A stretch of 64,000 bases of DNA from an uncultured Succinivibrio sp. (GTDB taxonomy: Bacteria; Pseudomonadota; Gammaproteobacteria; Enterobacterales; Succinivibrionaceae). Of the stretch, positions 8,603 to 19,323 are shown one piece after another; position 1 is the first letter of the stretch; every line of letters starts with the position of its first letter. The stretch spans positions 32,497 through 96,496 of the forward strand of contig CAKQDA010000006.1 of the NCBI GenBank assembly GCA_934218695.1, read 5' to 3'. The notes under the pieces are model-generated. The model was not told the DNA's origin. It did not search any database and worked only from the letters and a program-made list of their open reading frames with translations. The position numbers were made by a program, and so were the translations under genes.

Positions 8603-9994
8603 CTACAGTTTGTCCTTTTCACAGTTTCTGAAGTACTTATCGTGATTTGAATCAAGAACTTCATTTGCCCTGTGCAGTAATGCTTTAAGATCACGTCCAT
8701 CTTCAATTGAATTTGAGTAACCCAAGATTACTGACTGTTTTACAGCATAGTTGTTAGCATAAAGAGTAGTGCTCATTTCTGATTTTATATCGGAGCATAT
8801 CTTTTCAACATCGACTGCACTCTTAATGTTGTCCAAAAAGATAAAGAATTCAGCTCCCATTCTACAGATCCTGTCGTTATATCCGATCACAGAACGCAGT
8901 CTCTTCGTAATCTCTACTAAAAGCTCATCACCTATTTTATAACCAAAGATATTGTTGACCTGCTTAAAGTGGATCAATTCAACAATGATAATTCCAAACT
9001 CAGCGTCTCTCTCTAACAAATTCTTATTTACGACTTCAGTAAAAATATCATGGTTAATAGTGCCTGTAAGCACATCATAAGTTCTCACAGAAGCCAGAGA
9101 GAACGCTGTTTTTACAAAGAACATCACAACAACTAATGTGAGTATATATAAGGAGAACATCACAGCGTAGAATAGATGGAAATATCTTCCTGCAAAATTA
9201 CCTTCTTTTACCTTTAACGCAAGATCCCAGCGCTGTTTACCAAAAAACAGCGACTTCTGTCTGGTATTACTACTTTTTCGTTTAAAGAGCTTGTTATCTC
9301 CCCATATAAAATCTTTTGTACCTTTAAATACAGATGATCTTATTCCGTATACGAACAGCTCATCCTCAACATTTAAGCGGACACACTCGAGGAATTTATA
9401 GAAATCAGCGCATAATCCTACATATCCCCAATATTTGCCATCAACGTACACAGCCTGACGATTATATACCAGCACCTGGTGGTTTCTAGGAGAGATCAGT
9501 GGTCCCTGAACCACTACATCTCCAGGATTGTTCTTGGCAAGTTTTAAGTAGTATTCTGAATTTTGGTCGTTAAAAAATGCAATGTCAGGAGAATTGGTCT
9601 TGCTTACAGGATAAGTCACTGAAATCATATCATCAGGAGCGATAACGTACGCAAACACGAAATCAGTATTTTTTCTGTTGAAAAATGAAGTCAAATCGCG
9701 AGGCATCAGCACGGTTTTGACAAAATTTTCCATCTCCTTAAGGGAATCGTTAGGGTGAGATTCAATATAGGAAGCTAATTTATTGGTGTGCTGGAATATG
9801 ATGTCATAATCCTTTACCATCTCATTTGAAAGGTTAATCATTCTTTCAACTCCAATGGCATGATTCTTTTCATCAACAACTTTTACGAAGGTGCCACTCA
9901 AATACAAAGTTGCAAGTAAAAAAATAGCACTCGTGAGCAACAATGCTCCCAAGAAAACAAATTTTTTATAGTATTTAGCTAAGTTTTTTTTCAT
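8603..9994 (-). CDS. Membrane sensor with degenerate GGDEF domain
   Basis: A 463-residue protein read from the ATG at 9994; a TTG six bases upstream is a weaker alternative. It has a membrane helix near residues 12-34, a periplasmic domain of about 235 residues with CHASE-like features (VTYPV, then GPLISPRNHQVLVYNRQAV), a second helix near 273-298, and a C-terminal GGDEF fold. The GGDEF signature reads GAEFF (residues 380-384), the first metal-binding Asp is Glu, the second is His, and the RxxD inhibitory site is lost (GYND). Diguanylate cyclase activity is therefore unlikely; it may bind c-di-GMP or GTP, or work by protein contact. No EAL domain. It is divergent from valS. Confidence 0.88.
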   Translation of the reverse strand: MKKNLAKYYKKFVFLGALLLTSAIFLLATLYLSGTFVKVVDEKNHAIGVERMINLSNEMVKDYDIIFQHTNKLASYIESHPNDSLKEMENFVKTVLMPRDLTSFFNRKNTDFVFAYVIAPDDMISVTYPVSKTNSPDIAFFNDQNSEYYLKLAKNNPGDVVVQGPLISPRNHQVLVYNRQAVYVDGKYWGYVGLCADFYKFLECVRLNVEDELFVYGIRSSVFKGTKDFIWGDNKLFKRKSSNTRQKSLFFGKQRWDLALKVKEGNFAGRYFHLFYAVMFSLYILTLVVVMFFVKTAFSLASVRTYDVLTGTINHDIFTEVVNKNLLERDAEFGIIIVELIHFKQVNNIFGYKIGDELLVEITKRLRSVIGYNDRICRMGAEFFIFLDNIKSAVDVEKICSDIKSEMSTTLYANNYAVKQSVILGYSNSIEDGRDLKALLHRANEVLDSNHDKYFRNCEKDKL

Positions 9995-10274
9995 TGGCAA
10001 CTTTTTTATTCACACACGCAACTCTGATATATTGTAACCTAACTGTTGTTTTTATCGAATACAGCTTATAATTTTTGTAGGTCACAGCTCAAAAAAAATA
10101 TCTTTTTTCAGAAATTTTTTGAAAAGAAAAAAAACAGATCAAAATTTCCTTGATCTAAAAATTCTTTCAAAGAGAATAAATTTTACTCATCTGTTAAGAT
10201 GAGAGATATCTCAAAAAGTGTTAAAATAATCAAAATTTTTTGCAATTATAAAAAGAATTCAAGGCATTTTTACT
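9995..10274. promoter_or_regulatory. AT-rich divergent region between the GGDEF gene and valS, with three inverted repeats
   Basis: About 280 bases carrying promoters for both divergent genes. Three short inverted repeats lie on the valS side: AGATCAA/TTGATCT at 10136-10156, CTCATCT-GTTA-AGATGAG at 10186-10203, and the palindrome GAGATATCTC at 10203-10212. These could form a structured valS leader or operator sites. No leader peptide or T-box signature was seen. Confidence 0.45.
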
Positions 10275-13145
10275 ATGGATATGGAAAAGACCTATACCCC
10301 AGAAAATTTTGAAAGCTCAACTTACCAGAAATGGGAAAAAGAGGGCTTTTTTAAACCTAATTATGATGAATCAAAAGATTCCTACTCAATTGCATTGCCT
10401 CCACCTAATGTAACAGGTTCTCTGCACATGGGACATGCTTTCCAGCAGACCATCATGGATACCCTTATCAGATATCACAGAATGAAAGGTGACAACACTT
10501 TATGGCAGTGTGGAACTGACCATGCCGGTATCGCTACACAGATGGTTGTTGAAAGAAAACTGGCTAAAGAAGAAAATTTAACAAGACATGATTTGGGACG
10601 TGAAAAGTTCATTGAAAGGATCTGGAAGTGGAAGGAGCAGTCAGGCGGAACAATTACACGTCAGATGAGACGTTTAGGAGCTTCTGTTGACTGGACACGT
10701 GAAAGATTCACCATGGATGAGGGACTTTCTAAAGCTGTCTTGGAAGTTTTTGTAAGACTTTATGATGAGGATTTAATCTATCGCGGAAAGAGACTGGTTA
10801 ACTGGGATCCAAAACTGCGTACAGCTATTTCTGATCTTGAAGTTGAAAACAAAGACGTTAAAGGCTACATGTGGTACATCAAATACATGCTAGCTGACGG
10901 GGTTAAAACAAGCGACGGTAAGGATTACGTTTTAATTGCAACCACAAGACCTGAGACACTGCTTGGAGACAGTGCTGTTGCAGTTAACCCTTCAGACGAG
11001 AGATTTAAATCTATTGTTGGAAAATTCCTTGAGTTACCTTTAGTCGGAAGAAAGATCCCTGTTGTGGCTGATATTCACGCAGATATGACTACAGGTACAG
11101 GTTGTGTAAAGATAACACCTGCTCATGATTTTAATGACTATGCTGTAGGCAAGAGACAGAAACTACCTATGCTGAACATCCTAACTGAGGACGCTCATAT
11201 CAGAGATGAAGCAGAAGTTTTTGATACTGACGGCATACCTACAGATAAAGTTTCAGACTATATTCCTGAGGCTTACAGAGGATTGGACAGATTTGAGGCA
11301 CGTGAAAAGATTGTTGAGGATTTAAAAGCTCTTGGGCTTTTAGATCATATTGAAGATCACAACCTGTCACAGCCTTTTGGTGACCGTGGCGGAGTACCAA
11401 TTGAGCCTATGCTGACAGATCAGTGGTACGTCCGTGCCAGTGTATTAGGGAAACCTGCAGTAGAAGCTGTAAAAGACGGCAGAATCAAATTTGTACCAGC
11501 TCAGTACACCAATATGTACTATTCATGGATGAATGATCTTCAGGACTGGTGTATTTCACGTCAGCTTTGGTGGGGTCACAGAATACCAGCCTGGTATGAT
11601 GATAACGGAAAGGTCTATGTTGCACGCAGTGAAGAAGAAGTTCGCTCCAAATACAAACTGTCAGCTGAAGTTAAACTGACAAGAGATCCTGATGTTTTAG
11701 ACACCTGGTTCTCTTCTGCCTTATGGACTTTCTCTACCTTAGGATGGCCTGACAACACTAAAGAGTTAAAGATGTTCCATCCAACATCTGCTCTTGTAAC
11801 AGGATTTGATATCATCTTCTTCTGGGTTGCCCGCATGATCATGATGACAATGCACTTCATGAAAGACGAGAACGGTAATCCACAGGTTCCATTCAAGACA
11901 GTTTATGTAACCGGACTTATCAGAGATGAGGAAGGTAACAAAATGTCAAAATCTAAAGGTAATGTTCTTGATCCTTTAGATATGATTGACGGTATTGACA
12001 GAGATACCCTAATACAGAAGCGTACTGCCAATATGATGCAGCCTCAGATGGCAGAAAAGATCGCAAAGCGTACAGCAAAACAGTTCCCTGACGGAATTGC
12101 ACCTCACGGAACAGATGCATTGCGTTTTACCCTCTGTGCCCTGGCTTCAAATGGCCGTGACATCAACTGGGATATGAAACGTCTTGACGGTTACAGAAAC
12201 TTCTGTAACAAGATCTGGAACGCTTCAAGATTCGTACTTATGAATGTCGGAGAGATGAAACTTACAAAACCTGCAGTTTCCGATTTATCTCTGGCAGACA
12301 AGTTTATACGTTCAAAGATGAAAACGGCAATTGAGGATGTTACCGCATCAATCAATGCATTCAGATTTGATCAGGTAGCAACAAACATCTATGAGTTCAT
12401 ATGGAATGAGTACTGTGACTGGTACCTTGAGTTCACAAAAGCTATCCTAAAATCAGATACAGCAACTGAAGCTCAGAAAAATGCTACAGCATACACTCTG
12501 GTTGAAATTTTAGAAGCTGTAATGAGACTAGCTCACCCTGTAATGCCATTCTTAACTGAAACCATCTGGCAGCAGACTGCTCCAATGGTTGGCAAGTTAA
12601 ATCAGGATAAGACTATCATTAATGCTCCATACCCTGTAGCTTCCGATTTCGATACAGATACCGATGCAGAAAGTGGCATTGCATTCATCAAGGACTTTGC
12701 AACTACAGTCCGTAACCTGAGAGCTGAAATGAAAGTTGCTCCTTCAGTTACTCTTGCTCCTATGATGCGTGGTGCATCAGAAGCGGAAAAGGCTTGTGCA
12801 CAGACAAACTTTATCTTCATGAAGGATTTGGCAAACATCGAGCCTGTTAAGTTTGTAGATGCAGATGAGGATTTGCCTCCTTGCGTTGCAAAACCTATGG
12901 GTAACGCAGAAATCTTACTTGCCATGAAAGATGTTGTTAACAAGGACGAGGAAATCAAGCGACTGAAAACTATGATTTCTAAGCTGGAAGGCAATATCAG
13001 ATCTGGTGAGAGCAAGCTGTCCAACGAAGCTTTCGTTTCTAAGGCACCAGCAAAGATCATCGATGGCGCAAAGGCTCAACTTGAACTTAATAAGACACAG
13101 CTTGCTAAAGTTCAGGCTCAGCTAAAAGAAATGGAAAATCTCTAA
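10275..13145 (+). CDS. valS: Valyl-tRNA synthetase
   Basis: A 956-residue class Ia aminoacyl-tRNA synthetase that charges tRNA-Val. The HIGH-type motif appears as GSLHMGHAF near residue 50 and KMSKSKGNV near residue 555. Between them lies the editing (CP1) domain with [10 protein letters not shown]. The C-terminal ~65 residues form the coiled-coil arm typical of ValRS, rich in Lys and Glu. Length matches E. coli (951). AAGG lies about 10 nt before the ATG; a second ATG two codons later is an alternative. It is monocistronic, divergent from the GGDEF gene, and followed by a strong terminator. Confidence 0.98.
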   Translation: MDMEKTYTPENFESSTYQKWEKEGFFKPNYDESKDSYSIALPPPNVTGSLHMGHAFQQTIMDTLIRYHRMKGDNTLWQCGTDHAGIATQMVVERKLAKEENLTRHDLGREKFIERIWKWKEQSGGTITRQMRRLGASVDWTRERFTMDEGLSKAVLEVFVRLYDEDLIYRGKRLVNWDPKLRTAISDLEVENKDVKGYMWYIKYMLADGVKTSDGKDYVLIATTRPETLLGDSAVAVNPSDERFKSIVGKFLELPLVGRKIPVVADIHADMTTGTGCVKITPAHDFNDYAVGKRQKLPMLNILTEDAHIRDEAEVFDTDGIPTDKVSDYIPEAYRGLDRFEAREKIVEDLKALGLLDHIEDHNLSQPFGDRGGVPIEPMLTDQWYVRASVLGKPAVEAVKDGRIKFVPAQYTNMYYSWMNDLQDWCISRQLWWGHRIPAWYDDNGKVYVARSEEEVRSKYKLSAEVKLTRDPDVLDTWFSSALWTFSTLGWPDNTKELKMFHPTSALVTGFDIIFFWVARMIMMTMHFMKDENGNPQVPFKTVYVTGLIRDEEGNKMSKSKGNVLDPLDMIDGIDRDTLIQKRTANMMQPQMAEKIAKRTAKQFPDGIAPHGTDALRFTLCALASNGRDINWDMKRLDGYRNFCNKIWNASRFVLMNVGEMKLTKPAVSDLSLADKFIRSKMKTAIEDVTASINAFRFDQVATNIYEFIWNEYCDWYLEFTKAILKSDTATEAQKNATAYTLVEILEAVMRLAHPVMPFLTETIWQQTAPMVGKLNQDKTIINAPYPVASDFDTDTDAESGIAFIKDFATTVRNLRAEMKVAPSVTLAPMMRGASEAEKACAQTNFIFMKDLANIEPVKFVDADEDLPPCVAKPMGNAEILLAMKDVVNKDEEIKRLKTMISKLEGNIRSGESKLSNEAFVSKAPAKIIDGAKAQLELNKTQLAKVQAQLKEMENL

Positions 13146-13166
13146 CTTTTTGATTAGAATCTAAAT

Positions 13167-13203
13167 AAAGCCTCAGTTACCTCTAAGGTTTCTGAGGCTT
13201 TTG
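13167..13203 (+). terminator. Intrinsic terminator of valS
   Basis: Stem AAAGCCTCAG / CTGAGGCTTTT with a 15-nt loop, followed by T-rich sequence, 22 nt after the valS stop. Confidence 0.85.
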
Positions 13204-13240
13204 TTTATTAAAGACACTGATTGTAGACTCTGTGATACTA

Positions 13241-13627
13241 ATGAAAAAATACGTATTAACTTTTCTTTTTACGCTTTCTTTATTGTTCTCTTTCTCTGCC
13301 CCTGCGGAGACCGATAATTACCTGTGCTCACGATATAATAAGCTTAAGGTCAGAAATGTTGAAAAAGTGCTGGCAGTCGGTATCAGAAGGGTATATACCT
13401 CATCTGTTTCAGTTTATGTACTAGGTTACGGAACACCTATAAAGGTCAGTATCAATCGAATAAAACTAGGTACAGATGAAGTGTCCAAAAGACGAGTCTT
13501 AAAATGCGGTAACGAGATAGTTGGTCAGATTAGAATTTATGACCTTTCAAAACTTGGTATAAAGGTAGGAGAATTTGTAATCGAAAGTGGAGACAAAAAA
13601 GTCTCCACCTATATTGAGATTAACTAA
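13241..13627 (+). CDS. Small secreted protein of unknown function
   Basis: Read from the ATG at 13241 (a GTG at 13232 is also open) this gives 128 residues. The first ~22 residues are a classic signal peptide (KK, hydrophobic core, then SAPA before ETDNY). The mature part has two cysteines (CSRY near the start, LKCGN in the middle), is basic and has alternating hydrophobic residues suggesting a beta-rich fold. I do not recognise the family. It lies between the valS terminator and the convergent metY and probably has its own promoter. Confidence 0.65.
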   Translation: MKKYVLTFLFTLSLLFSFSAPAETDNYLCSRYNKLKVRNVEKVLAVGIRRVYTSSVSVYVLGYGTPIKVSINRIKLGTDEVSKRRVLKCGNEIVGQIRIYDLSKLGIKVGEFVIESGDKKVSTYIEIN

Positions 13628-13650
13628 GTTAATTTCAAAAATTTAAACGG

Positions 13651-14922
13651 CTAAACTTTAGCCAGTGCAGCATCAAGATCTGCAATGATATCCTCAAGAT
13701 CTTCAAGTCCAACTGACAAACGAACAAGACCTGGAGTAATGCCGCACTCAATTAACTGGGCATCAGTCAGCTGTCTGTGAGTTGATGTTGCAGGATGCAG
13801 TAAACAGGTTCTGATATCTGCTACGTGTACTTCTGGAGATGCCATTACTACATTATCAATAAACTTGGCACCTGCTTCTCTGCCACCTTTAATTACAAGA
13901 GATAATACACCTGAGCACAAACCATCCTTCAGGTATTTCTTTCCCAGTTTATAATCAGGGTTTGACTCCAGGCCTGGATAAATCACCTTTTCAATCTTTG
14001 GATGTGACTCTAAATGCTTGGCTACAGCTAAAGCATTCTCTGAGTGCTTTACTATTCTCAAAGGAAGAGTTTCTATTCCAAGATTCAGGTAGAAAGCTCC
14101 CTGAGCAGTCTGACATACACCTAAATCACGCATGATCTGTACTCTTGCTTTTACGATGAAAGCAGCCTTTCCAAATGTCTGTGTATAAATAAGTCCGTGA
14201 TAGGATTCATCAGGAGTTGTAAACTCAGGAAATCTGCCTGATGATGCCCAGTCAAAATTACCGCTATCAACCACACATCCGCCAACCTGTACAGCATGAC
14301 CATCTAAATATTTTGTGGTTGAATGAACTACAATATCCGCACCAAACTCAAAAGGTTTGCATAGACAAGGAGTAGCAAAGGTGTTATCAACAATCAGTGG
14401 AAGGTTATGTTTGTGGGCTAATTCAGCAAATCTTTCAATATCGAAAATGGTTAAAGCAGGATTTGCAATGGTTTCACCGAACACAGCCTTGGTGTTATCG
14501 CGGATTTTTGCTTCGATTTCTTCATCTGACTCTGACTGTTCAAAGAAAGTAACATCAATGCCCATTCTTTTGAAAGTTACAGCCATTAAATTGAAGGTTC
14601 CTCCATATACAGTGGAACTGCACAGTATATGATCTCCGGCTTTAGCTATAGTAAGAATTGCGGTAAGGGTTGCAGCCTGACCTGAAGAGGTTAGCATAGC
14701 TCCAACACCGCCTTCTAGAGCAGCAATTTTTTCTTCAACATGACCGCAGGTTGGATTACCAAGTCGTGTATAGAAATAGTCTGCAGTTTTCAAATCGAAA
14801 AGATCTGCAATAGCTTTGGTACTGTCAAAGCGGAATGTTGTGCTCTGAACAATTGGCATCACGCGTGGACCGGCGTTTTTAGGTGTATAGCCTGCGTGCA
14901 GGCATTTAGAAGAGTCTTTCAC
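13651..14922 (-). CDS. metY: O-acetylhomoserine aminocarboxypropyltransferase (PLP-dependent sulfhydrylase)
   Basis: A 423-residue Cys/Met-metabolism PLP enzyme. Diagnostic motifs are YTRLGNPT (residues 51-58), SSGQAA (79-84), VDNTFATP (178-185) and the cofactor lysine K204 in HSTTKYLDGH. The length and the RFPEFTTPDESYHG segment point to the O-acetylhomoserine sulfhydrylase branch rather than MetB or MetC. It would make homocysteine from O-acetylhomoserine and sulfide. The start is GTG with AAGGAG 6-7 nt upstream. No SAM riboswitch was recognised in the 63-nt gap to ispH. It could instead act as a methionine gamma-lyase, but the family signature favours MetY. Confidence 0.88.
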   Translation of the reverse strand: MKDSSKCLHAGYTPKNAGPRVMPIVQSTTFRFDSTKAIADLFDLKTADYFYTRLGNPTCGHVEEKIAALEGGVGAMLTSSGQAATLTAILTIAKAGDHILCSSTVYGGTFNLMAVTFKRMGIDVTFFEQSESDEEIEAKIRDNTKAVFGETIANPALTIFDIERFAELAHKHNLPLIVDNTFATPCLCKPFEFGADIVVHSTTKYLDGHAVQVGGCVVDSGNFDWASSGRFPEFTTPDESYHGLIYTQTFGKAAFIVKARVQIMRDLGVCQTAQGAFYLNLGIETLPLRIVKHSENALAVAKHLESHPKIEKVIYPGLESNPDYKLGKKYLKDGLCSGVLSLVIKGGREAGAKFIDNVVMASPEVHVADIRTCLLHPATSTHRQLTDAQLIECGITPGLVRLSVGLEDLEDIIADLDAALAKV

Positions 14923-14985
14923 TTGTGTCTCCTTAAAGTACTCAAATGGCCAAATAAAAGCCAGGTATTATCTTACCTTTAAGGT

Positions 14986-15924
14986 TTAAATACTTACTTC
15001 TCTTGGTAAAGGGAAGCTTTTTTCTTTTAAATCACAGCCAAATTCTTCAACATTGACTGCGCCGTGAGCCAGTAAAAACTCAACAATTTCAGACACGACA
15101 TACTCAGGAGCTGAAGCTCCGGCACTGATGCCAACTGATTTTACGTTCTCAAACCACTCAAGTTTTATCATAGAACTGTCATCAATTAAATAAGCATTAG
15201 TTCCTTCACTTTGTGCAACTTCTTTGAGTCGGTTAGAATTTGAGGAATTAGAACTGCCTGCAATTAACACGAGATCACAGACTTTTGCTAAGTCACGAAC
15301 CGCGTTCTGTCGAACCTGAGTTGCTCTGCAGGTATCATCAGCCTTAGGGCCGAGTATTTTTGGATATTTTTTCTTCAGTGCATCTACAATTTGACGAGTC
15401 TCATCCACACTCAAGGTGGTCTGAGTTGCAAAAATAGCATTGTCACCGTCGATTGTTAAAAGTTCAATATCATCAATTGAATTTACTACATGAACCTTAT
15501 CAGGAGCCCCTGTGTACTGTCCGATAGTGCCAACTACTTCCTGATGCCCCTTGTGACCAATAACAACAGCATCCTGATTGTTGTTGCCAGCTCTATTCAT
15601 TTTCTTATGAATAGCATTTACCACAGGACATGTGGCGTCAATTACTTTGGCACCTAATGCCTTAGCCTCATTTTCAGTTTTAATGCCGACTCCATGAGCA
15701 GAAAAAATAAGTACTGCTTTTGGAGGGACACTGTCAAGAGACTCAACAAACTGAGCTCCTGCATTTTTTAAGTCATCTACAACATGTTTGTTGTGAACAA
15801 CCTCATGCAGAACCCAGACATTATTTTTTCCGTAAAGCTCTATAGCCTTCTGAACTACACTTATAGCTCGTTCGACTCCGGCACACATGCCCCTAGCTTT
15901 GGCTATTTTCAATTGAAATGACAT
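14986..15924 (-). CDS. ispH: 4-hydroxy-3-methylbut-2-enyl diphosphate reductase
   Basis: A 312-residue [4Fe-4S] enzyme performing the last MEP-pathway step, giving IPP and DMAPP. The cluster cysteines are visible in RGMCAGVERAI, DATCPVVNAIHKK and DDTCRATQVRQNAV. The conserved HEVVHNK and the SSNSSNSNRL signature are present. It ends the ribF-ileS-lspA-ispH run, the E. coli order, except that fkpB, which lies between lspA and ispH in E. coli, is missing. With dxr, dxs and ispA also here, much of the isoprenoid route lies in this window. Confidence 0.97.
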   Translation of the reverse strand: MSFQLKIAKARGMCAGVERAISVVQKAIELYGKNNVWVLHEVVHNKHVVDDLKNAGAQFVESLDSVPPKAVLIFSAHGVGIKTENEAKALGAKVIDATCPVVNAIHKKMNRAGNNNQDAVVIGHKGHQEVVGTIGQYTGAPDKVHVVNSIDDIELLTIDGDNAIFATQTTLSVDETRQIVDALKKKYPKILGPKADDTCRATQVRQNAVRDLAKVCDLVLIAGSSNSSNSNRLKEVAQSEGTNAYLIDDSSMIKLEWFENVKSVGISAGASAPEYVVSEIVEFLLAHGAVNVEEFGCDLKEKSFPLPREVSI

Positions 15925-15933
15925 ACTATTACT

Positions 15934-16458
15934 CTATTTACCACTCTCTTTACTGTCTTTATTTTCTTTACCAAAGAAGCCGATGATAATGAGTAGTCCA
16001 GCACCACAGCACACTGCAATATCAGCTACATTAAATGCAGGATAGTAGTATGAGAAGGTGTCTGTTTTTATGTAAAACAATAAAAAATCCACAACATAAG
16101 ACAGACAGACTCTGTCGATAAGGTTTCCTACTGCACCACCTATAACCAGAGAAATAGCAAGGCAAGTCCATTTTTTCTCTCTGTGAGTGCGCAACAGTGC
16201 AATTAACAGAGCAACACTGATAGCTACAGCTATCAGCATAAAGAAATACCTTTGCCAGCCACCGCCTGATGCTAAAAAACTAAAAGCAGCACCTTCATTG
16301 TGAACATGAATAATGTCAAAAAAGGAAGCTACCCTGTAACCAATAGAGTTTACAGGGATAGTACTGACAACTATGTATTTTGTAAGCTGATCCAGAACAA
16401 CCACAAGCAAGCTCCATAACAGGAACCTGCTTCCATTATTTTTTACTACAAATGACAT
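15934..16458 (-). CDS. lspA: Lipoprotein signal peptidase (signal peptidase II)
   Basis: A 174-residue inner-membrane aspartyl protease that removes signal peptides from diacylated prolipoproteins. Four membrane helices are predicted. The conserved motifs are DQLTKYIV (23-30), NEGAAFSF (54-61), GNLIDR with catalytic D115, and FNVADIA with catalytic D146. It lies 9 nt downstream of ileS and 9 nt upstream of ispH, so it is co-transcribed. Confidence 0.97.
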   Translation of the reverse strand: MSFVVKNNGSRFLLWSLLVVVLDQLTKYIVVSTIPVNSIGYRVASFFDIIHVHNEGAAFSFLASGGGWQRYFFMLIAVAISVALLIALLRTHREKKWTCLAISLVIGGAVGNLIDRVCLSYVVDFLLFYIKTDTFSYYYPAFNVADIAVCCGAGLLIIIGFFGKENKDSKESGK

Positions 16459-16467
16459 AACGTAACT

Positions 16468-19296
16468 TTATGCAAAATGTCTGATTTCACCAGTTGACTT
16501 GACATTCTGAACGCAGCGCTTACATAAACCAGGGAACTCTGGATCAGAATCCACACTCTCCTCATAGTGCCAGCAGCGCTCACACTTCTTGGCTTTGGAT
16601 TTTTCAACGGTAAATGAGCAATCAAGAATTTCTGACTTGAATGCATCAGCTGGGGCATTTTCGTCAGAGACAACTGCCTTGGAGGTTATCAGAACAAAGC
16701 ATAGCTCTGATTCTATCTTCTTCAAATCCTCTAACAGCTGACCTTTTGTATAGATCTTAAGCTCAGCCTCTAAGGAACCACCGATTACACCATTGTTACG
16801 TGCAGTTTCAATTGCCTTGTTAGCCTCATTTCTGAAGTTTAACATTCTCTGCCAGTATTCAGAATTGAATTCTGAAGACTCATCGATTTCATGTAAATCA
16901 TCATACCAGGTTGAGGTGAAAACAAATTCATCCCTCTTACCAGGCATTGCTTCCCATGCTTCCTGAGCAGTGAATGACAGGATTGGTGCAATCCAGCGGA
17001 TCAGAGCTTCAGCAATTACAAATAAAGCGGTCTGACATGAGCGACGTGCAGCACTGTCAGCCTTGGCTGTGTACTGACGGTCCTTGATGATGTCCAAATA
17101 GAATGACCCCAACTCAATTGAACAGAAGTTCATTAAGATCTGAACTACCTTATGGAAATCATACTCTTCGTAGCATTTTAATAATTCTTTCTGAGTCTTT
17201 GAGGTTAATGAAACTGCCCACTTATCCAACTCAACCATATCTTTAAATGCAACCTTATCTGTTTCTGGATTGAAACCGTTTAAGTTTGCAAGTAAGAATC
17301 TTACTGTATTACGAACACGACGGTAAGCATCTGAAGAACGCTTAAAGATTTCGTGAGACACTGCCATGTCGCCAGTGTAGTCATTTGAAGCAATCCATAA
17401 ACGCAGGACATCAGCGCCTAACTTGTCAATAATCTCCTGAGGTGCAATCACATTACCTAAAGACTTAGACATCTTGCGTCCCTGTCCGTCAACAGTAAAG
17501 CCGTGAGTTAGAACCTGTCTGTAAGGAGCTCTGTCCTTAGTTGCAACTGACAGCATCAGTGAGGACATAAACCAGCCACGATGCTGATCGGATCCTTCAA
17601 GATAGAGATCTGCACTGTGATGCTTGAACTCAGGTCGCTGATCTACAACTGAAAAATGAGTTGAGCCTGAGTCAAACCAGACATCCAGTGTATTTGGATC
17701 TTTGTGATAGTGCTTTGCTTCTTCAGCTCCAATCAGATCTTCAACTTTAAGATCCCACCAAGCCTGAATACCGTCTTTTTCAACAGCCTGAGCAACCTTT
17801 TCAATAATTGCAGGTGTATCAGGATGTATTTCGTTAGTTTCATTATTAATCAGAACAGCACAAGGCATACCCCATGTTCTCTGACGTGAAATACACCAGT
17901 CGGTACGCTGTTTAACCATTGCCTCAATACGGTTCTGTCCCCAGGCAGGGATCCACTTTGTTTTCTTGATCTCTTCCAATGCCCTGGTACGTAATCCTTT
18001 GGCATCCATTGAAATAAACCACTGTGGGGTAGCTCTGAAGATCACTGGAGTCTTGTGACGCCAGCAGTGAGGATAGCTGTGAGAAATAACCTTTAACTTT
18101 ACTAAAGAGCCCTTTTCTTTTAGAACTTCAATAACATTAGGATTTGCCTTTAATACATTCAGACCAGCAAAGTACTCAACATCATCTTTAAAGCAGCCAT
18201 CTGGGCCTACAGGATTGTAAATCTCCAAACCATATTTTACTGATACGTTATAGTCATCTAGACCATGTCCACCTGCGGTGTGAACGCAACCGGTACCAGC
18301 TTCTAAAGTTACATGAGCGCCAAGAATTACAGGAACGTCGAAGTTTAGGAACGGATGATGGAATTTCTGCAATTCTAAAGCCTTACCTGAAACCTCATCT
18401 CCTAAAACAGAATACTCTTCAATACCGCATTCTTTCATCACTGTATCAACAAGATCTGCTGCCATGATGAAACGCTCTGCGCCCTTTTCAGTCTTTACCT
18501 GAACCAGAACGTACTTTAACTGTTCGTTCATACAGATTGCTCTGTTGGCAGGCAGTGTCCAAGGAGTTGTAGTCCATATTACGCAGGAAATCGCACCTTC
18601 GCCTTTACCCTGAGCATTGAAGGTTGAAAGGACCTTTTCATCATCAGTACTTGCAAAGCGGACATAGATAGAATCTGACTTGACGTCAGCATATTCCACT
18701 TCTGCCTCTGCCAGAGCAGACTGACAGTCCATGCACCAGTAAACAGGTTTCAGACCGCGTACAAAGTGACCATTTGCTATAACCTTACCAAGTCCTCTTA
18801 GGGTATCAGCTTCAGTCTTGTAATTCATGGTCAGGTACGGATTATCCCAGTCACCTAGAACACCTAAACGCTTAAAATCCTTTCTCTGACCATCAACCTG
18901 ACTTTGAGCGTACTTGCGACACTCTTTTCTGAAAGTTGCAGCATCAACCTTTACACCTGGTTTGCCAATAAGGCTTTCAACCTTTACTTCAATTGGAAGA
19001 CCATGACAATCCCAACCAGGAACATATGGAGAATCAAAACCTGATAATGTCTTTGATTTGACAATAATATCCTTTAAAACCTTGTTAATTGAATGTCCAA
19101 TATGAATGTTTCCGTTTGCATATGGAGGTCCATCATGCAGAATAAACATATTTGCACCTGCTCTTGCAGTGCGAATTTTTTTGTAAAGACAACGCTTCTC
19201 CCAATCCTGTAACATACCAGGCTCACGCTGAGCTAAATTACCACGCATTGGGAATGCGGTATTAGGAAGGTTTAAAGTACTTTTGTAATCAGCCAT
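16468..19296 (-). CDS. ileS: Isoleucyl-tRNA synthetase
   Basis: A 942-residue class Ia synthetase charging tRNA-Ile. The start is set at the ATG at 19296 because [19 protein letters not shown] matches the family N-terminus; a TTG three codons upstream is also open. HIGH motif in [13 protein letters not shown] motif in [11 protein letters not shown], and editing domain [13 protein letters not shown]. The C-terminal zinc site is [10 protein letters not shown]...CKRCVQNV. Bacterial type 1 (mupirocin-sensitive-like) by its zinc finger. It lies between ribF and lspA with short gaps, as in E. coli. Confidence 0.98.
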   Translation of the reverse strand: MADYKSTLNLPNTAFPMRGNLAQREPGMLQDWEKRCLYKKIRTARAGANMFILHDGPPYANGNIHIGHSINKVLKDIIVKSKTLSGFDSPYVPGWDCHGLPIEVKVESLIGKPGVKVDAATFRKECRKYAQSQVDGQRKDFKRLGVLGDWDNPYLTMNYKTEADTLRGLGKVIANGHFVRGLKPVYWCMDCQSALAEAEVEYADVKSDSIYVRFASTDDEKVLSTFNAQGKGEGAISCVIWTTTPWTLPANRAICMNEQLKYVLVQVKTEKGAERFIMAADLVDTVMKECGIEEYSVLGDEVSGKALELQKFHHPFLNFDVPVILGAHVTLEAGTGCVHTAGGHGLDDYNVSVKYGLEIYNPVGPDGCFKDDVEYFAGLNVLKANPNVIEVLKEKGSLVKLKVISHSYPHCWRHKTPVIFRATPQWFISMDAKGLRTRALEEIKKTKWIPAWGQNRIEAMVKQRTDWCISRQRTWGMPCAVLINNETNEIHPDTPAIIEKVAQAVEKDGIQAWWDLKVEDLIGAEEAKHYHKDPNTLDVWFDSGSTHFSVVDQRPEFKHHSADLYLEGSDQHRGWFMSSLMLSVATKDRAPYRQVLTHGFTVDGQGRKMSKSLGNVIAPQEIIDKLGADVLRLWIASNDYTGDMAVSHEIFKRSSDAYRRVRNTVRFLLANLNGFNPETDKVAFKDMVELDKWAVSLTSKTQKELLKCYEEYDFHKVVQILMNFCSIELGSFYLDIIKDRQYTAKADSAARRSCQTALFVIAEALIRWIAPILSFTAQEAWEAMPGKRDEFVFTSTWYDDLHEIDESSEFNSEYWQRMLNFRNEANKAIETARNNGVIGGSLEAELKIYTKGQLLEDLKKIESELCFVLITSKAVVSDENAPADAFKSEILDCSFTVEKSKAKKCERCWHYEESVDSDPEFPGLCKRCVQNVKSTGEIRHFA

Positions 19297-19323
19297 TTTT
19301 TCCAATCTACCAAAAACAATAAT

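Noticed and set aside
11615..11896. Minus-strand ORFs inside valS and other long genes
   Set aside because: They are shadow frames of strongly conserved genes, with no start signals or recognisable motifs.
14923..14985. A SAM riboswitch in front of metY
   Set aside because: The gap is 63 nt and holds only short hairpins (AGGTA/TACCT); none of the SAM riboswitch core motifs is present.
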